The position numbers and the translations under genes were made by a program. DNA of 64,000 bases from Breviolum minutum Mf 1.05b.01 (lineage: Eukaryota > Sar > Dinophyceae > Suessiales > Symbiodiniaceae): contig DF239662.1 of the NCBI GenBank assembly GCA_000507305.1, positions 62,001 through 126,000 on the forward strand. Direction: 5' to 3'. Below the pieces are notes generated by a model, which searched no databases, had not been told where the DNA came from, and was given only the letters and a program-made list of their open reading frames with translations. Below are positions 9,497 to 19,368 of the stretch, one piece after another (within the stretch, counting starts at the first letter, position 1; each line of letters begins with the position of its first letter).

Positions 9497-9720
9497 GAAG
9501 GAACTCCAAAAGTGTCAGGTACCAATAAACGCAGGTACCAAGTACCTTATAAAGCTATTTTGGAGGTGGGGGTAGGTTTTCCCTTACGTAAGCCTTACAA
9601 GACAGCTTTAAAAACAAGGGTATTTTTTGGAGGTGGGTTTTCCATTATATAAGCCTTGCATAATTCATACATACAGCTTATTTTTTTCGGTGGAGGAAAT
9701 TCCTCAGCTAAAGGCTTGGG

Positions 9721-9833
9721 TTGGTGGTTTGGGGCCGGGTGGTTTGGATATTTGGAATCCCCGAAAATGAAAGGGATTGATACATAGGGGTATTCCTAGA
9801 ACCACCTTGCCCCAAACCACCAATTCAACGTAG
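9721..9833. mobile_element. T4 element
   Basis: TTGGTGGTTTGGGGC left mirrors GCCCCAAACCACCAA right. A relic is at 28985-29022. Confidence 0.6.
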
Positions 9834-9922
9834 GCTGAATTCCTCCCAGCATGACATGTGTGGTGAAAAGGAACTCCGACAGGTTGCCATTGGCCGTGTA
9901 GATAAATGGGCCGAGGATGTGT
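9834..9922 (+). CDS. Probable exon
   Basis: Reads RRLNSSQHDMCGEKELRQ then VAIGRVDKWAEDV to TGA, immediately after T4. The acceptor is perhaps CTCCCAG at 9849. Confidence 0.42.
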
Positions 9923-10351
9923 GAATCGGTTGGTAGAACTGGTAGAAGATTCGGGAACGGGAAAATTTATAGGACACCGGGGGGTGGAATCCCACTCCTA
10001 GAAGAATCACTTTGAGACCATCTAGGGGGTGATTTTAATGATTTGTGCAAGACTTTTGGACATTTTTATCTCCTAGTTCAGGGGAAATTAGTCAATTGGA
10101 CATAAATATTTTTCAAGTTGGGTTGATACCACCAATGATAGCCCTGCACTTCAAAGACCAGTAAAAGAATGGTCCACTGCTGTTGTTGATTATATAAACC
10201 CTTACTTTAAAACAACGTCGTTTTTACGAAAACAACATCATTCAAAAAATAGTCCATCACCAGGGCATCCCCAGAAAAACATCCCCAGTGATGACTGGGG
10301 ATAGGGAATGATATGGAATGATTGAGAAAAAAACAACTCCATCCCCCACAG

Positions 10352-10458
10352 TGTTGTACTACAACGAGGGCATCACCGAGACCTTGACAAAGACAGAGCA
10401 CAGCCGCAGCGTGCCACGTTGCTCAGCCGAATTATCTGAACATCACTGGAGCTTTTAA
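10352..10458 (+). CDS. Exon
   Basis: Acceptor CATCCCCCACAG. Reads LYYNEGITETLTKTEHS then RSVPRCSAELSEHHW, ending at TAA (or a GA donor at CACTG-GAGC). Hydrophilic, not recognised. Confidence 0.5.
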
Positions 10459-10684
10459 GATGAACAAAGAGCTTCCCTTTAGATCTTGGGAAACGAACTT
10501 AATTTGCAAAACTCTTCCAAAGGGAAATCATCCCATCAGATATATACATCAATCTTGGATGTGTTTTTGTTGAGTGTTTTTTTTTTAACGGATTCAATCA
10601 GTCCCATGATAAATCACCATTAATTAAATCACCATTTGGGGGAATATTTTTGGGAACTTTTTCATCGAACAAGCAAATCCAAGA

Positions 10685-10792
10685 CTCGGTGGTGGTTTCA
10701 AATATTTTTTTTATGTGCACCCCGATCCCTAGGGAAATGATCCAATTTTGACGAGCATATTTTTCAGATGGGTTGGTTCAACCACCAACTAG
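10685..10792. mobile_element. IE-B element
   Basis: CTCGGTGGTGGTTTCAAAT / GTTCAACCACCAACTAG. Abuts an IE-K copy (10565-10682) on its left. Confidence 0.6.
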
Positions 10793-11302
10793 AAGATCAA
10801 CATCAATTCTTTCCATTTTAGATTTTTGAAGCTTCACAAAACAAGATGTCGGCCTGGTACCAAGTTTCAAACAAAAAATCCCAAATTGCAATAGCATGGT
10901 GTTTATGTACGTTGTTTAATCCAAGCCGCTGGCTTGAAAAAATGTCACTGTTTTTTGCGTTGATTCAAACATGCAGGAATTCCACCAAGGGCATCTCATT
11001 TTTTTCCATGAAATCCAAAGGTTGGCAAATCATGATGTTGGTTGTAAGCAGGTTTTTTTTGCACACACCTCCCCGAAAAATGAACGAATGTGTCCCCTGA
11101 CAAAGGGACCGTTTCCAAAAGGAACATAGTCTGATTCCAACCATCAAGCATCATTTTTTTAGGGGCGAGCTGTTAGTTTTCGGGGGTAAATCAACAAGGT
11201 TTGAATGACCTGTCATAGGCATTCAATCACCAGTCATTTAGTTTTGAATCCACCTGGGCTAGTCATCGTGGATCCGCCTTAACATCACCATGTTTTTCTC
11301 AG

Positions 11303-11405
11303 GTTTTAGTCGTTTCCGCGATGCAGAAGTGGTGAACAATCGTGAACCTTTCAGTTGCCCAGCTGTTGTGGAAAAAGGTGTTGCGTTGGGCACCTCAAAG
11401 ACATT
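11303..11405 (+). CDS. Exon
   Basis: Acceptor TTTTTCTCAG. Reads FSRFRDAEVVNNREPFS then CPAVVEKGVALGTSKT. Clear coding composition; the 3' end lies before IE-C at 11440. Confidence 0.52.
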
Positions 11406-11439
11406 GGGAATGTGTTGTTTTTGGTCACTTTTCAGGGGC

Positions 11440-11559
11440 TACCCTCCCTAAAACTACCTAAAACTAACATTTTCGCACCTCGAAATGGATGGTTGGAAGA
11501 CTTCTTTCCTTTTGGGTTTCGGCACATTTTCAGGAACTATTTTTGTTTCAGGGAGTGTA
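11440..11559. mobile_element. IE-C element
   Basis: TACCCTCCCTAAAAC left with a small internal duplication (CTACCTAAAACTAAC); GTTTCAGGGAGTGTA right. Confidence 0.55.
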
Positions 11560-11904
11560 ACTCATCCAAGTAGATAGAACATGTTGAGCTTGGTCAATTT
11601 TTATTTTTCCCCTAATATGAAGTTGGATTTGGATTTGTCCGTTTTTTTGGTACATGTCATGTGATGGCTACAAGGCAGAGATGTTTGAGCAAACCAAGAG
11701 TTTTACAAAAGTACTAGGCAGAGCCAAACCCCATGTTCCTCAGCAAAGATGTCCCTAACAATTGGAGTCGATTAATTACAAGTGGCTTTTGAGGGAGCTT
11801 CTAGCCATTTACTCTGTCATTTACTAGCATCCTAGGACATCCAGGGATGCTTGGTCGTCAGGTGTTTCATCAAGTTTTTTGGGGGAAATAGTGACACTTA
11901 TCAG

Positions 11905-11986
11905 GCAGTAGATCCTGACGAACCGGCACAAGGGAATTCCCCAACTGGACCTGCGGTTCATGATGGAAGCTGTTTTTTGTTGCAAT
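11905..11986 (+). CDS. Possible exon
   Basis: Acceptor ACACTTATCAG. Reads AVDPDEPAQGNSPTGP then AVHDGS. A second frame (HKGIPQLDLRFMME) is also open. Confidence 0.38.
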
Positions 11987-12159
11987 GAACGCGCAAAGGT
12001 TTGATTTGACGAGGCATAGCACGTGTTTAAGTTGTTTTATTGGATAGGTTTTTCGTCAGAAGCTTTCAGAAACAGAAACAGTGCCCTTGTGAGTTTATAA
12101 CGTAGGGTTTGACATATGGTCCAGTGCGGTATTTTTGCAATCTTTTGACTAATGCATGT

Positions 12160-12210
12160 TCTGGTTCTGCTAAGAGGTGGGGCTACCGACCACCTTTTGC
12201 TAGAACCAGA
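12160..12210. repeat. Hairpin
   Basis: CTGGTTCTGCTAAGAGGTGG is followed, inverted, by CCACCTTTTGCTAGAACCAG around an 11-base loop. Possibly a small TIR element. Confidence 0.5.
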
Positions 12211-12527
12211 AAAGGCCTGTTCATTTTTGCAGAACATCCTTTCAGCATTTCCAAGATCAACAAAATATCCACTAGGTCAAAGTTGTTGTTTTGCATTCTC
12301 ATTAGCTACTCCTTTTGTTGCGTTCGTGTTTTTTTTGGACTCAAAAGATATTATATAGTGATTTTTTAAGTCCTTCATGACGCAAAGTTGTCGTAAATTC
12401 TACCATTCAAACTGGAGGATACTGTAGATAACTTCACCCCTTAACTTCCGAGATCCACAGCACCAAACCTTCACGGTTTCCAATGCTAGAAGCGGGACAA
12501 GGCTTCATTACCAAATATGTAGTGGCA

Positions 12528-12634
12528 TGTCCATGGTACTTCATAAATGGATTATAACCCCTATATAAGTAGGTTGTTTACGTCCCGTAAATAGCTTATA
12601 AACCAGCTTACTAACTAGTTACTCCCTTCCATGG
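12528..12634. mobile_element. IE-H-like element
   Basis: TCCATGGTACTTCATAAATGG left; TTACTCCCTTCCATGGA right. Confidence 0.4.
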
Positions 12635-12721
12635 ACACCCTGGTATGATTGGAGTATTTTCATGTTTAGGCTCAGAATTCATGAATATAGCGTAATATAG
12701 CTCAAGGGCTCTCTCACTTAG

Positions 12722-12811
12722 ACTATATCTTGGATCTACCCCCCCACACACTAACAGTCACCACCAGGATCATTACGTTTGTAGTAGGGAATCCTGATAA
12801 ATTCGTCTAAA
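12722..12811 (+). CDS. Probable exon
   Basis: Acceptor TCTCACTTAG. Reads DYILDLPPHTLTVTTR then IITFVVGNPDKFV to TAA. Confidence 0.45.
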
Positions 12812-12886
12812 CCTTCATTTGAGACTGCTACTGGGTGGGGGGTAGTAGACGAAAACTATATCCTAGTTTAGGAATTGTATCCATAG

Positions 12887-13028
12887 GTACCCTCTGCACC
12901 CTGCCCATGCGTTTTATCCTAGATTCTCGCAAACCCTCGCCTCAGGTAGTGAGATTGAACCAACAGTACCGCCTGGATTTATGGAGACTTATCGTATTGC
13001 TCCAGTCTTTTTGGAGCTTCTTGGTTGA
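12887..13028 (+). CDS. Probable exon
   Basis: After CCATAG, frame RFSQTLASGSEIEPTV, PPGFMETYRIAPVFLE, then TGA. A second frame is open over the same stretch. Confidence 0.42.
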
Positions 13029-13032
13029 ACGA

Positions 13033-13141
13033 TACACCCCGGATGTTTAGCGGAAGCCCCTCAAAAGTTACCTGACCCCAAAGGAAAGGATCGTCTTCCA
13101 ACCATCCATGTTCAGGGGCTATGTCAAACTTCAGTAGTGTA
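13033..13141. mobile_element. IE-C type element
   Basis: Core GCCCCTCAAAAGTTACC...TTCAGGGGCTATGTCAAAC, matching the 834 variant. Confidence 0.45.
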
Positions 13142-13330
13142 GGATGGTGATGATGGTGATGATGGGAAAACTTGAGTCTGCCCCCCTCCCCTTCAGGATC
13201 TATGGGACGATTGTATATTCAGCTGAATGAATGGTTGATTTTTATGGGATCAATTAGTTTTTTTCATCGCTGACCTTGTGCTCTTGAGATGATCCTCTCC
13301 CCCTTAAAACAATGGAACCCAACTACTATA

Positions 13331-13445
13331 CCCATGACGGATCCCTGGGACGATTGGTATATATTCCCTACATGAATGGTTGATTTTTATGGTTTTCATC
13401 TAGGTATATATACGTATACCGTCCTTCCCATGGGTCCGTCATGGG
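13331..13445. mobile_element. T1 element, diverged
   Basis: CCCATGACGGATCCCTGGGACG left mirrors CCCATGGGTCCGTCATGGG right (TIR begins CCCATGACGG). Confidence 0.55.
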
Positions 13446-13485
13446 ATACGAAATTTGATTTCTTGGTCGTCATCACGAAAAATTT

Positions 13486-13660
13486 GAGTGCAAGGTGGGC
13501 TCCTTGTACGACAAGATATCGAATCTCTGCGGGTTGCCTGATGCTTGGTTTCGGAAGTTCAACCCATCACGGCACCCACCACAAACTAACGGCTGGAACC
13601 TGAAGTTTTGCCCCCTTTGGAAAAGGAAGAAACATCTACCAACTACAAACCATCAAGTTT
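13486..13660 (+). CDS. Exon
   Basis: Reads ECKVGSLYDKISNLCGLPDAW, shown here in parts as ECKVGSLYDKISN and LCGLPDAWFRKFNPS, then RHPPQTNGWNLK. Strongly protein-like, with two cysteines. Boundaries not fixed. Confidence 0.5.
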
Positions 13661-13990
13661 TTTCTGTTCCATGTTAGTTTTGAGGGGGTGGACTTTCCAA
13701 TATACTGTTGAGGTTTGTAATGTATCCCTTCACGGCCCCGGAAACAAAAAAACTGGGAACCTTTGTGGGTTAATAATCTACTCATTTGTATGAAGGGAAC
13801 ACGTTTTTAAACCTTCATTAATTATCTACTGGTTTTCCAGTGTTGAGGCAGGACTGAATGTATCCGTTGATTCATAAAGGGTTTGTGTTTAGTTGGTGCA
13901 TAGCATGCTGCATCTAGAAATCATTTTTTCAAAGATCCATCGAGTCGATTTGGAGTCTTCTCATAAAAAAATGCATAAACTATCATAAAC

Positions 13991-14094
13991 TACTGTTGAT
14001 GGACAAAATCCTGCACCACCTGAGATGTATAAAATCCTGTAAATATTGGATAACCTACCCATCAACTGGTGCAGGATTCTTTCCATCAACAGTA
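13991..14094. mobile_element. IE-A element
   Basis: TACTGTTGATGG / CCATCAACAGTA with inner CCTGCACCACC / GGTGCAGGATT. Confidence 0.65.
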
Positions 14095-14313
14095 TCATAC
14101 ACTTCCAATTTTCAGGCATTCACTTTTCACATCTCTTGATTCAACTCAAATTTCTTTCCCTAGGCTGGCATTCCAAACACCACCTGGCTGGTGAGGTAAT
14201 TTGGAGTCCAAAAACCTACCAACAAAAAGACCAAACCTCAAAAGCGATTTTTGGAAGACTAGGGTTTGGACCAACCCTCAAAAAGTTCTCCATGTTTCAA
14301 AACACAAGGAAAA

Positions 14314-14422
14314 TACCCTCCAGTAAACTAACATAGCTGGCTGGAAAATCCACCATGAATGAAGATGTATTTCCTATTGGAAAAGGTGGATTTCCATTGC
14401 CAGGTTAGTTTACTGGAGGGTA
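14314..14422. mobile_element. IE-D introner candidate
   Basis: TACCCTCCAGTAAACTAAC mirrors GTTAGTTTACTGGAGGGTA exactly (19 bp). Proposed splice: TCCA-GTAAAC at the left and GTTAG-TTTAC at the right. The upstream frame (FGRLGFGPTLKKFSM) continues across in phase. Confidence 0.6.
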
Positions 14423-14566
14423 CACCAAGGAATAAAACATTGAGATCTGTTTTGTAAATCTCCTGTTTTGTAAAAATCTCCATGGTTCGCACATGTTGAT
14501 TTCAACACTCCAAAAGAAAACGCATCATTTCAAGGAATCAAAATCAAGTGGTCGGTTGGGCTGTAG

Positions 14567-14620
14567 CCACATCGAGGCACTGGGGATGACAATGTGTCTA
14601 GTTTGTGTTTTCCCTACAAG
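14567..14620 (+). CDS. Exon before nested IE-E intron
   Basis: Acceptor TTGGGCTGTAG, donor CCCTACAAG-GTGGAC, exactly 18 codons: PHRGTGDDNVSSLCFPYK. The final codons come from the element TIR. Confidence 0.52.
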
Positions 14621-14878
14621 GTGGACCCAAAAACTAGAAACTAGTTACAAATGGGGGATATATACTGTTGACGGAAGAAATCCTGCACCACCTGGAATGT
14701 ATAAGACAGACCCTGATGAGATGTTTACCATATCAACTGGTGCAAGATGTCTTCCATCAACAGTAAGTCCACTTTTTTTTAGGGATGAAACAAATCCCAG
14801 GCAAACCCATTTGTTTTCGGCCATTTCTAGGGGTTATTTCACCACATTTATAACGATCATAGCGGCCCACCTTGTAAG
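14614..14878. mobile_element. IE-E introner candidate with nested IE-A
   Basis: CTACAAG-GTGGACCC left, CCCACCTTGTAAG right, core TTTTCGGCCATTTCTAGGGG. An IE-A copy (14662-14765) interrupts it. Intron 14621-14878 in phase 0. Confidence 0.65.
14662..14765. mobile_element. IE-A inside IE-E
   Basis: TACTGTTGACGG / CCATCAACAGTA. Flanks on both sides are IE-E core, so IE-A arrived later. Confidence 0.7.
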
Positions 14879-14971
14879 ACAATGTATCTTCCCGTGTCGT
14901 CGAAGATAGACAAACATACCATTTCCCAAGTTGACTTGAAGATTTTTTCAACTCGGGTGTTTTTTGGGTGA
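14879..14971 (+). CDS. Exon after nested IE-E intron
   Basis: Continues phase 0 from 14620: TMYLPVSSKIDKHTIS then QVDLKIFSTRVFFG to TGA. Confidence 0.5.
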   Translation, partial: TMYLPVSSKIDKHTISQVDLKIFSTRVFFG

Positions 14972-15105
14972 TGGTTTTGATGTGGTTTTGAGATTTTCTC
15001 TGATTTTTTCACACCGAGCATTCGTGAGAGTGTTCGCAGATTGAAACCTTCAAATAACTAAGCAGTGAAAATAGTTTCAGAATATATATATTTTCTTACA
15101 ACCAG

Positions 15106-15249
15106 GCCCTTTATTCAACTGAAGTTCTAGTAGGTGGTTTGCAACAGCTGCTACTACTAGCATTTCTATTGTTGTTAATACTATATATTCACTTTTGTTC
15201 AATCACGATACATGTAGACAGGTATATTAATCTAGATGTTTTTCCATGA
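15106..15249 (+). CDS. Exon with probable transmembrane segment
   Basis: Acceptor TTCTTACAACCAG, phase 0, 47 codons to TGA. ALYSTEVLVGG is followed by a hydrophobic run LLLLAFLLLLILYIHF long enough to cross a membrane, then ITIHVDRYINLD. Confidence 0.5.
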   Translation, partial: ALYSTEVLVGGLQQLLLLAFLLLLILYIHFCSITIHVDRYINLDVFP

Positions 15250-15513
15250 CTTCTCTTACACCGGTCACAACCACCGCCGTTTGTTGTAGATCTCTTTGCA
15301 CCAACTTGCGGATGGTGAGCTGCCGTCCACAGGAACCCCGGTCTGTCGATGGGTCTGTTTTGGGTCGGCGGATAAGGAGATTCCACAAAGGTGTTCCTTC
15401 CCTTAGAAGTCAAGTTTCCCTAAACATCAAATGTTTATTCCAAATGGGTTGAATTTTGATTACTTTCTGAGATGGTGTATTTTTGTTGAGTCCATGTTGG
15501 TGGGTTCAAATAG

Positions 15514-15609
15514 CTGCTAAGAGATTTAACTTAGATAACATTATTTTTCATGGGCATCCTAACTGTCATCCTTTGTTTAATGAAAGGTTATCAACCACTA
15601 CTGTACTAG
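15514..15609 (+). CDS. Chain 15.5: exon 1
   Basis: Acceptor TTCAAATAG. Reads AAKRFNLDNIIFHGHP then NCHPLFNERLSTTTVL. Ends GTACTAG before GATGTCCATGG, an IE-H-type left end (GA donor), phase 1. Confidence 0.58.
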
Positions 15610-15697
15610 GATGTCCATGGTACTTAGTAAATGGAGTATCGCCCCTATATAAGCAGGTAAGTCCCTTGGATGAAGTCTTTCTTGTTCACATTTCCAG
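15604..15697. mobile_element. IE-H relic acting as intron (15610-15697)
   Basis: GATGTCCATGGTACTTAG left end. The right TIR is lost and replaced by a CACATTTCCAG acceptor. Confidence 0.45.
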
Positions 15698-15778
15698 GAG
15701 CCTTTGCTAGATCCCATCTATCATTGTGCCACCAATCCAGTGTCTTGGAGAGCAACAGATGGCAACGTTTACACCCCC
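15698..15778 (+). CDS. Chain 15.5: exon 2
   Basis: Continues the frame: AFARSHLSLCHQSSV then LESNRWQRLHP. The phase-0 alternative (DPIYHCATNPVSWRATDG) is open too. Ends at ACACCCCC, before the IE-D GA donor. Confidence 0.55.
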
Positions 15779-15884
15779 GAGTTTACTAACATGACGATTG
15801 CTGGAACATCCACCATGAATGAATTCATGTTTTTTTCCTCTTGAACATGGGGATTTTCCAAATGTCATGTCAGTTTTCAGGGGT
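15770..15884. mobile_element. IE-D introner candidate (intron 15779-15873)
   Basis: CACCCCCGAGTTTACTAAC left, GTCATGTCAGTTTTCAGGGG right. The core CATCCACCATGAATGAA is shared with 14314 and 40492. Confidence 0.58.
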
Positions 15885-16034
15885 TCCCGGCAACAGATAC
15901 TTGCAACAGATCAGGGAATCTACGAAAATTCCACTCCAAGCATGGGTTTCCACCCACCCTTGAGTCACGAGCCGTCACGAGGTGTGTCTTATTTTTGGGT
16001 GTGCCAAAAATTCAGAGATTTCCAAGCGAAATAG
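15874..16034 (+). CDS. Chain 15.5: exon 3
   Basis: After GTCAG the same frame runs 52 codons to TAG: GSRQQILATDQGIYEN, STPSMGFHPPLSHEPSRG, VSYFWVCQKFRDFQAK. The three exons give about 111 open codons. Confidence 0.58.
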
Positions 16035-16091
16035 TGACTCATTTTGGGTTTTCCTTAGGAAAATTGACTTTTTTGAGTTGATTTTCCAAAG

Positions 16092-16164
16092 GGTCAAGTT
16101 GACCCCAAGGAATGGCCAAATGGAATCACACGCATCTACTCATCACTTGTGTAGGCTTTGCCAG
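16092..16164 (+). CDS. Probable exon
   Basis: Donor TTTGCCAG-GTAAAT. Reads VKLTPRNGQMESHAST then HHLCRLCQ, phase 0. Confidence 0.47.
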
Positions 16165-16260
16165 GTAAATTATTATATATGTCCATGTTGTCTATGGTGG
16201 ATTCTGCGGTGCTACACTGATAACTTGTGCTTCCGTATAGAATAGAATATATTCAGTCGC

Positions 16261-16439
16261 ATGTTGAACAGGTTAATTTTGACATGCATGAAGGTTTTAT
16301 CGCAGCACCAAACCCCAAAACATCGCAACACTAAAACTGAGAAGATATGGAAGGATGAAAACATTACCCTTTCCTTCCACTGTGGGATTCAAAAAAATAA
16401 AAAATGCCTTCGAAATGTCACCGTGGGAAAATTTCCAAG
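16261..16439 (+). CDS. Exon before IE-E intron
   Basis: Open 59 codons, possibly spliced in after CATGAAG at 16294. Reads VLSQHQTPKHRNTKTEK, IWKDENITLSFHCG, NKKCLRNVTVGKFP. Donor TTTCCAAG-GTAGGCCCC is the IE-E left end. Confidence 0.57.
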
Positions 16440-16530
16440 GTAGGCCCCTGGGTTATAACCCCTATAAATGGCCCTTTTTTTTCAATGCGTACCTATAAGT
16501 GGACTTATTTCACCCTAGGGGCCCACCTTG
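16434..16530. mobile_element. IE-E introner candidate
   Basis: CCAAG-GTAGGCCCC left, AGGGGCCCACCTTG right with the final AG lost. The likely acceptor shifts to CGACCCCAAG at 16564. Confidence 0.55.
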
Positions 16531-16564
16531 CATCTGGATCTGCCATCCCTGATTCGACCCCAAG

Positions 16565-16766
16565 GTGCGAGGTGAAGTCTTTAAAGGTTCCTTGGTCTGG
16601 AAGTTACATGATGAATTTCGTGGGTGCGTGTTTGGAAGTTTGTGGGTTGTTTCCTGGTAGAAATATACAAGTATACTTGACAAATAGTATATGTTTTATG
16701 AACAAATGTGTAGGCACACAAAGTTTTGGTTTCTGTACATGTTTCTTGATAAGGTTTGTGTTTTGA
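16565..16766 (+). CDS. Exon after IE-E intron
   Basis: Phase 2 join gives CEVKSLKVPWSGSYMM, NFVGACLEVCGLFPG and an open frame to 16766. Cysteine-containing. The real 3' end is probably earlier, before the AT-rich part. Confidence 0.48.
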
Positions 16767-17342
16767 ATCATTGTTTGCTGAATTTGACGGCAAATAGTTG
16801 AAGCCTTTGACGATGTCTTTGATGCATCCTTTGAGTGGATATATCAGGATCCATCCGCCATTCTTGACACTTAATTACTATTTTGTGTTTTTTCTATTTT
16901 TAATTTATGTTTGAAGTGTTGCTTACTTCCATCTAAAAAAGAATGGGGCAGAAAACCAATCAGCAAAAAGGGACCGCATTTGAAGTATAACAACATCGAA
17001 AACCGATGGGAAATTCTAAGATCAAGGCCTTTGGGAAATGCCTCGGGATCCGCCTTCATCCAATTTAGGATGATTTTTTTCTTCCTCCAAATCTGACCCA
17101 AAAAAAAGCACCACAAAAATCTTCCCGAAAAAAAAAAACATCTGCAACAAAATCCCCATGGTTTGTTGTTGATACCTTCCAAAAGGTTGATCCTCTAGCT
17201 GCGATGATGATGGGTTATAAACCCGAGTTATTTGATGGGTTTTCATACCTGTAACTGGTGTGACTCATACGCCGGATTTCTGAAAAAAATCAGCAACCGT
17301 TATTTTGTGCGGGTTGGGTGTTTTGGAGGTTTGTGTGTTTGA

Positions 17343-17451
17343 GAAAAACTCACCGGGGTCTGGACGTCCAGAGAACACATTTCTGGTGGCTCAAGCACGT
17401 ATATATTACTGTATTGTTTGTTGCATACTGCATATTTCCAAATGAAATTAG
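17343..17451 (+). CDS. Chain 17.3: exon 1
   Basis: EKLTGVWTSREHISGGSS then TYILLYCLLHTAYFQMKL, open 36 codons, phase 1 at ATTAG-GTTGTGG (IE-B left end). A second frame (VYITVLFVAYCIFPNEI) is open at the same site. Confidence 0.58.
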
Positions 17452-17554
17452 GTTGTGGTTTCAAACATTGTTTATTTTCACCCATACTACTAGGGGAAAT
17501 GATCCAATTTGACTTGCCCATATATTTTTCAAATAGGTTGAAACCACAAACTAG
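17448..17554. mobile_element. IE-B introner candidate (intron 17452-17554)
   Basis: TTAG-GTTGTGGTTTCAAA left; GAAACCACAAACTAG right. Confidence 0.68.
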
Positions 17555-17793
17555 GAAATGCTTCTTCTATTTTGGCCTTTACCATCTTTTCTCCAATACC
17601 ATGTATGAATTCCTCATGTCGTGCTTCAGGTAGTATTCAAGGCATTTGTGGCCGAACAGTGCCATCACCACCACTGGAGGCGTGGGGCTTAGGGAACCTC
17701 CGAATAAATGAAGGGCTAAACAACCTGGAACATGTCCAGGAAAAGGAAAACCATTTACAAAACATCATTTCTGGGATTACAGATCAGATTTAG
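17555..17793 (+). CDS. Chain 17.3: exon 2
   Basis: Same frame for 79 codons to TAG: NASSILAFTIFSPIPC, MNSSCRASGSIQGICG, PSPPLEAWGLGNLRIN, EGLNNLEHVQEKENHL. Charged, helix-prone C-terminal part. About 116 open codons across the junction. Confidence 0.66.
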
Positions 17794-18088
17794 TGGGTGT
17801 ACAGGTATATCCTGATACATGTTTGGTATGATGGTTTGATATGAGGGGAATGTATCCTCATGTTTTTCTTCATTGTGTGCGCGTCATGTCTCATATTTTC
17901 CACCCCTGAGAACCAGAGGGTCTGCCCTCGGCACACAATTCAGGTGACCTGTTTTCAACTCTGAAGTATTATGTCCTTGGAAACAAATGGCCGTCTCTAG
18001 ATTTCTGCACCAATCCACCATTATTTCGCTTGTTGAAGTATGACATGTCAAGGTAAGATCAAACAATGCTAAGATTTGGCAAGCTTAA

Positions 18089-18192
18089 CCCATAGGATCC
18101 ATGGGACTGGTATATAAACCTATAGAATCCTATATACTAATTTATGATAAGAATCGACCATTCATGTAGGTAAATTCATCCCAGTCCCATGG
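18089..18192. mobile_element. T1 element
   Basis: CCCATAGGATCCATGGGAC left; CCCAGTCCCATGG right. Confidence 0.55.
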
Positions 18193-18270
18193 AGACGAAA
18201 TGAGGAAGTCATTTTCACCTCAAGGGAAGCTTCCAGGAGTGAGTTTTTGCATGGTGGTGTCCAGCAGTTT

Positions 18271-18391
18271 GTAGCTGGTGGCAACTCGAATATTTCTTAT
18301 TTTCACCCCGATCCCTTACTACTAGTAGGGGAAATGACGATCCAAAATTTGACTCATATTTTTCAAATGGGTGGTTGAAACCACCAACCAG
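18271..18391. mobile_element. IE-B element, diverged
   Basis: GTAGCTGGTGGCAACTCGAA left; GGTTGAAACCACCAACCAG right. Confidence 0.45.
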
Positions 18392-18547
18392 GTTTGTTTA
18401 GCTTGCATTTGTCTAAAAAAGGTGATTTGTTGTTGCGGATGGGAATCCCATGGGAATATATCAACATCCCAACCAAAAACAAACAGGACTGCTAGGAATA
18501 TATGCTTTTAGATTATCGAACAAGCACATCGAAGTTCGGGTTGGTAG

Positions 18548-18709
18548 TACTTGGAGGATGGGTCTCTCAGTTAGTAAGTAGTTAGGATCACCTCCCCATT
18601 TATTAGCCATGAAAAGGCCGTTTGGAAGGAGTCCCACAACCCCAGGTCTTGCGGACTTACTAACCATGTTTGTTAACCACTTACAAGTCCTGGGATGATC
18701 CTCCAAGTA
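18548..18709. mobile_element. IE-G element
   Basis: TACTTGGAGGAT mirrors ATCCTCCAAGTA. Core TTATTAGCCATGAAAAGG...GGTCTTGCGGACTTACTAACC. Copies at 23215, 34488, 35646. Confidence 0.6.
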
Positions 18710-19050
18710 TACCCCGTTCGTTAGTTGTTGGTAGTTATACCACGTTGCAACTTGTGTAACCCTAGCTCCCAAGTACCTGGAAATTAATCTGTCCTCGTTT
18801 GTTTTGAGAGTGTTTCACCTTCCAAAAGAAGGTGTGATGTCAATCAAACCAATCATCATGTGGCTTCTATGTCACTATGTCCGTATGCCTGTAGACTATA
18901 TCTCAAAGAAAAAGTACCCTCAACAATTTTGCCTTTGGAAATGGCAACAGGAAACGTAGGAAACCGCTGGATTTTTTCCAATGCCCTCCCCATTTGGATG
19001 CGACCACATCCCTGAGGTCATCGATGAATTATCAGCTCTGCTCTTGCTAG

Positions 19051-19133
19051 ATGGATGGCATCTGGGATTTGATTTTGATGGTTTTTGCTGCAGCTGCGTT
19101 TTTTGAAGGTAGGATAAAGAAACAGACAACTAG
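19051..19133 (+). CDS. Exon before IE-B intron
   Basis: Acceptor CTCTTGCTAG. Reads MDGIWDLILMVFAAAAFF then EGRIKKQTT, hydrophobic (possible membrane segment). Donor ACTAG-GTGGTGG. Confidence 0.5.
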
Positions 19134-19225
19134 GTGGTGGTTTCAAATATTTTTTATTTCCACCCTACCTGTGGAAATGATCCAATTTGACTATTTTTTT
19201 CAAATGGGTTGAAACCACCAACTAG
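19130..19225. mobile_element. IE-B introner candidate
   Basis: CTAGGTGGTGGTTTCAA mirrors TTGAAACCACCAACTAG, 17 bp with one mismatch. Intron 19134-19225, 92 bp. Confidence 0.7.
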
Positions 19226-19237
19226 ACAAAGATACAA

Positions 19238-19365
19238 TATGAGCAATGAAAACATCTGGTTGGTTTAGGGTATATATATATATAATGAAGGGGATTATAT
19301 CAAACACAGTTCTATAGGGATTATAATATAAGGATCCTATTAAACAACCAGTATAATGGAAAGCA
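19238..19365. mobile_element. IE-F element
   Basis: TGAGCAATGAAAAC left; AACAACCAGTATAATGG right. Separated from the IE-B copy by 12 bases (ACAAAGATACAA). Confidence 0.55.
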
Positions 19366-19368
19366 CAT

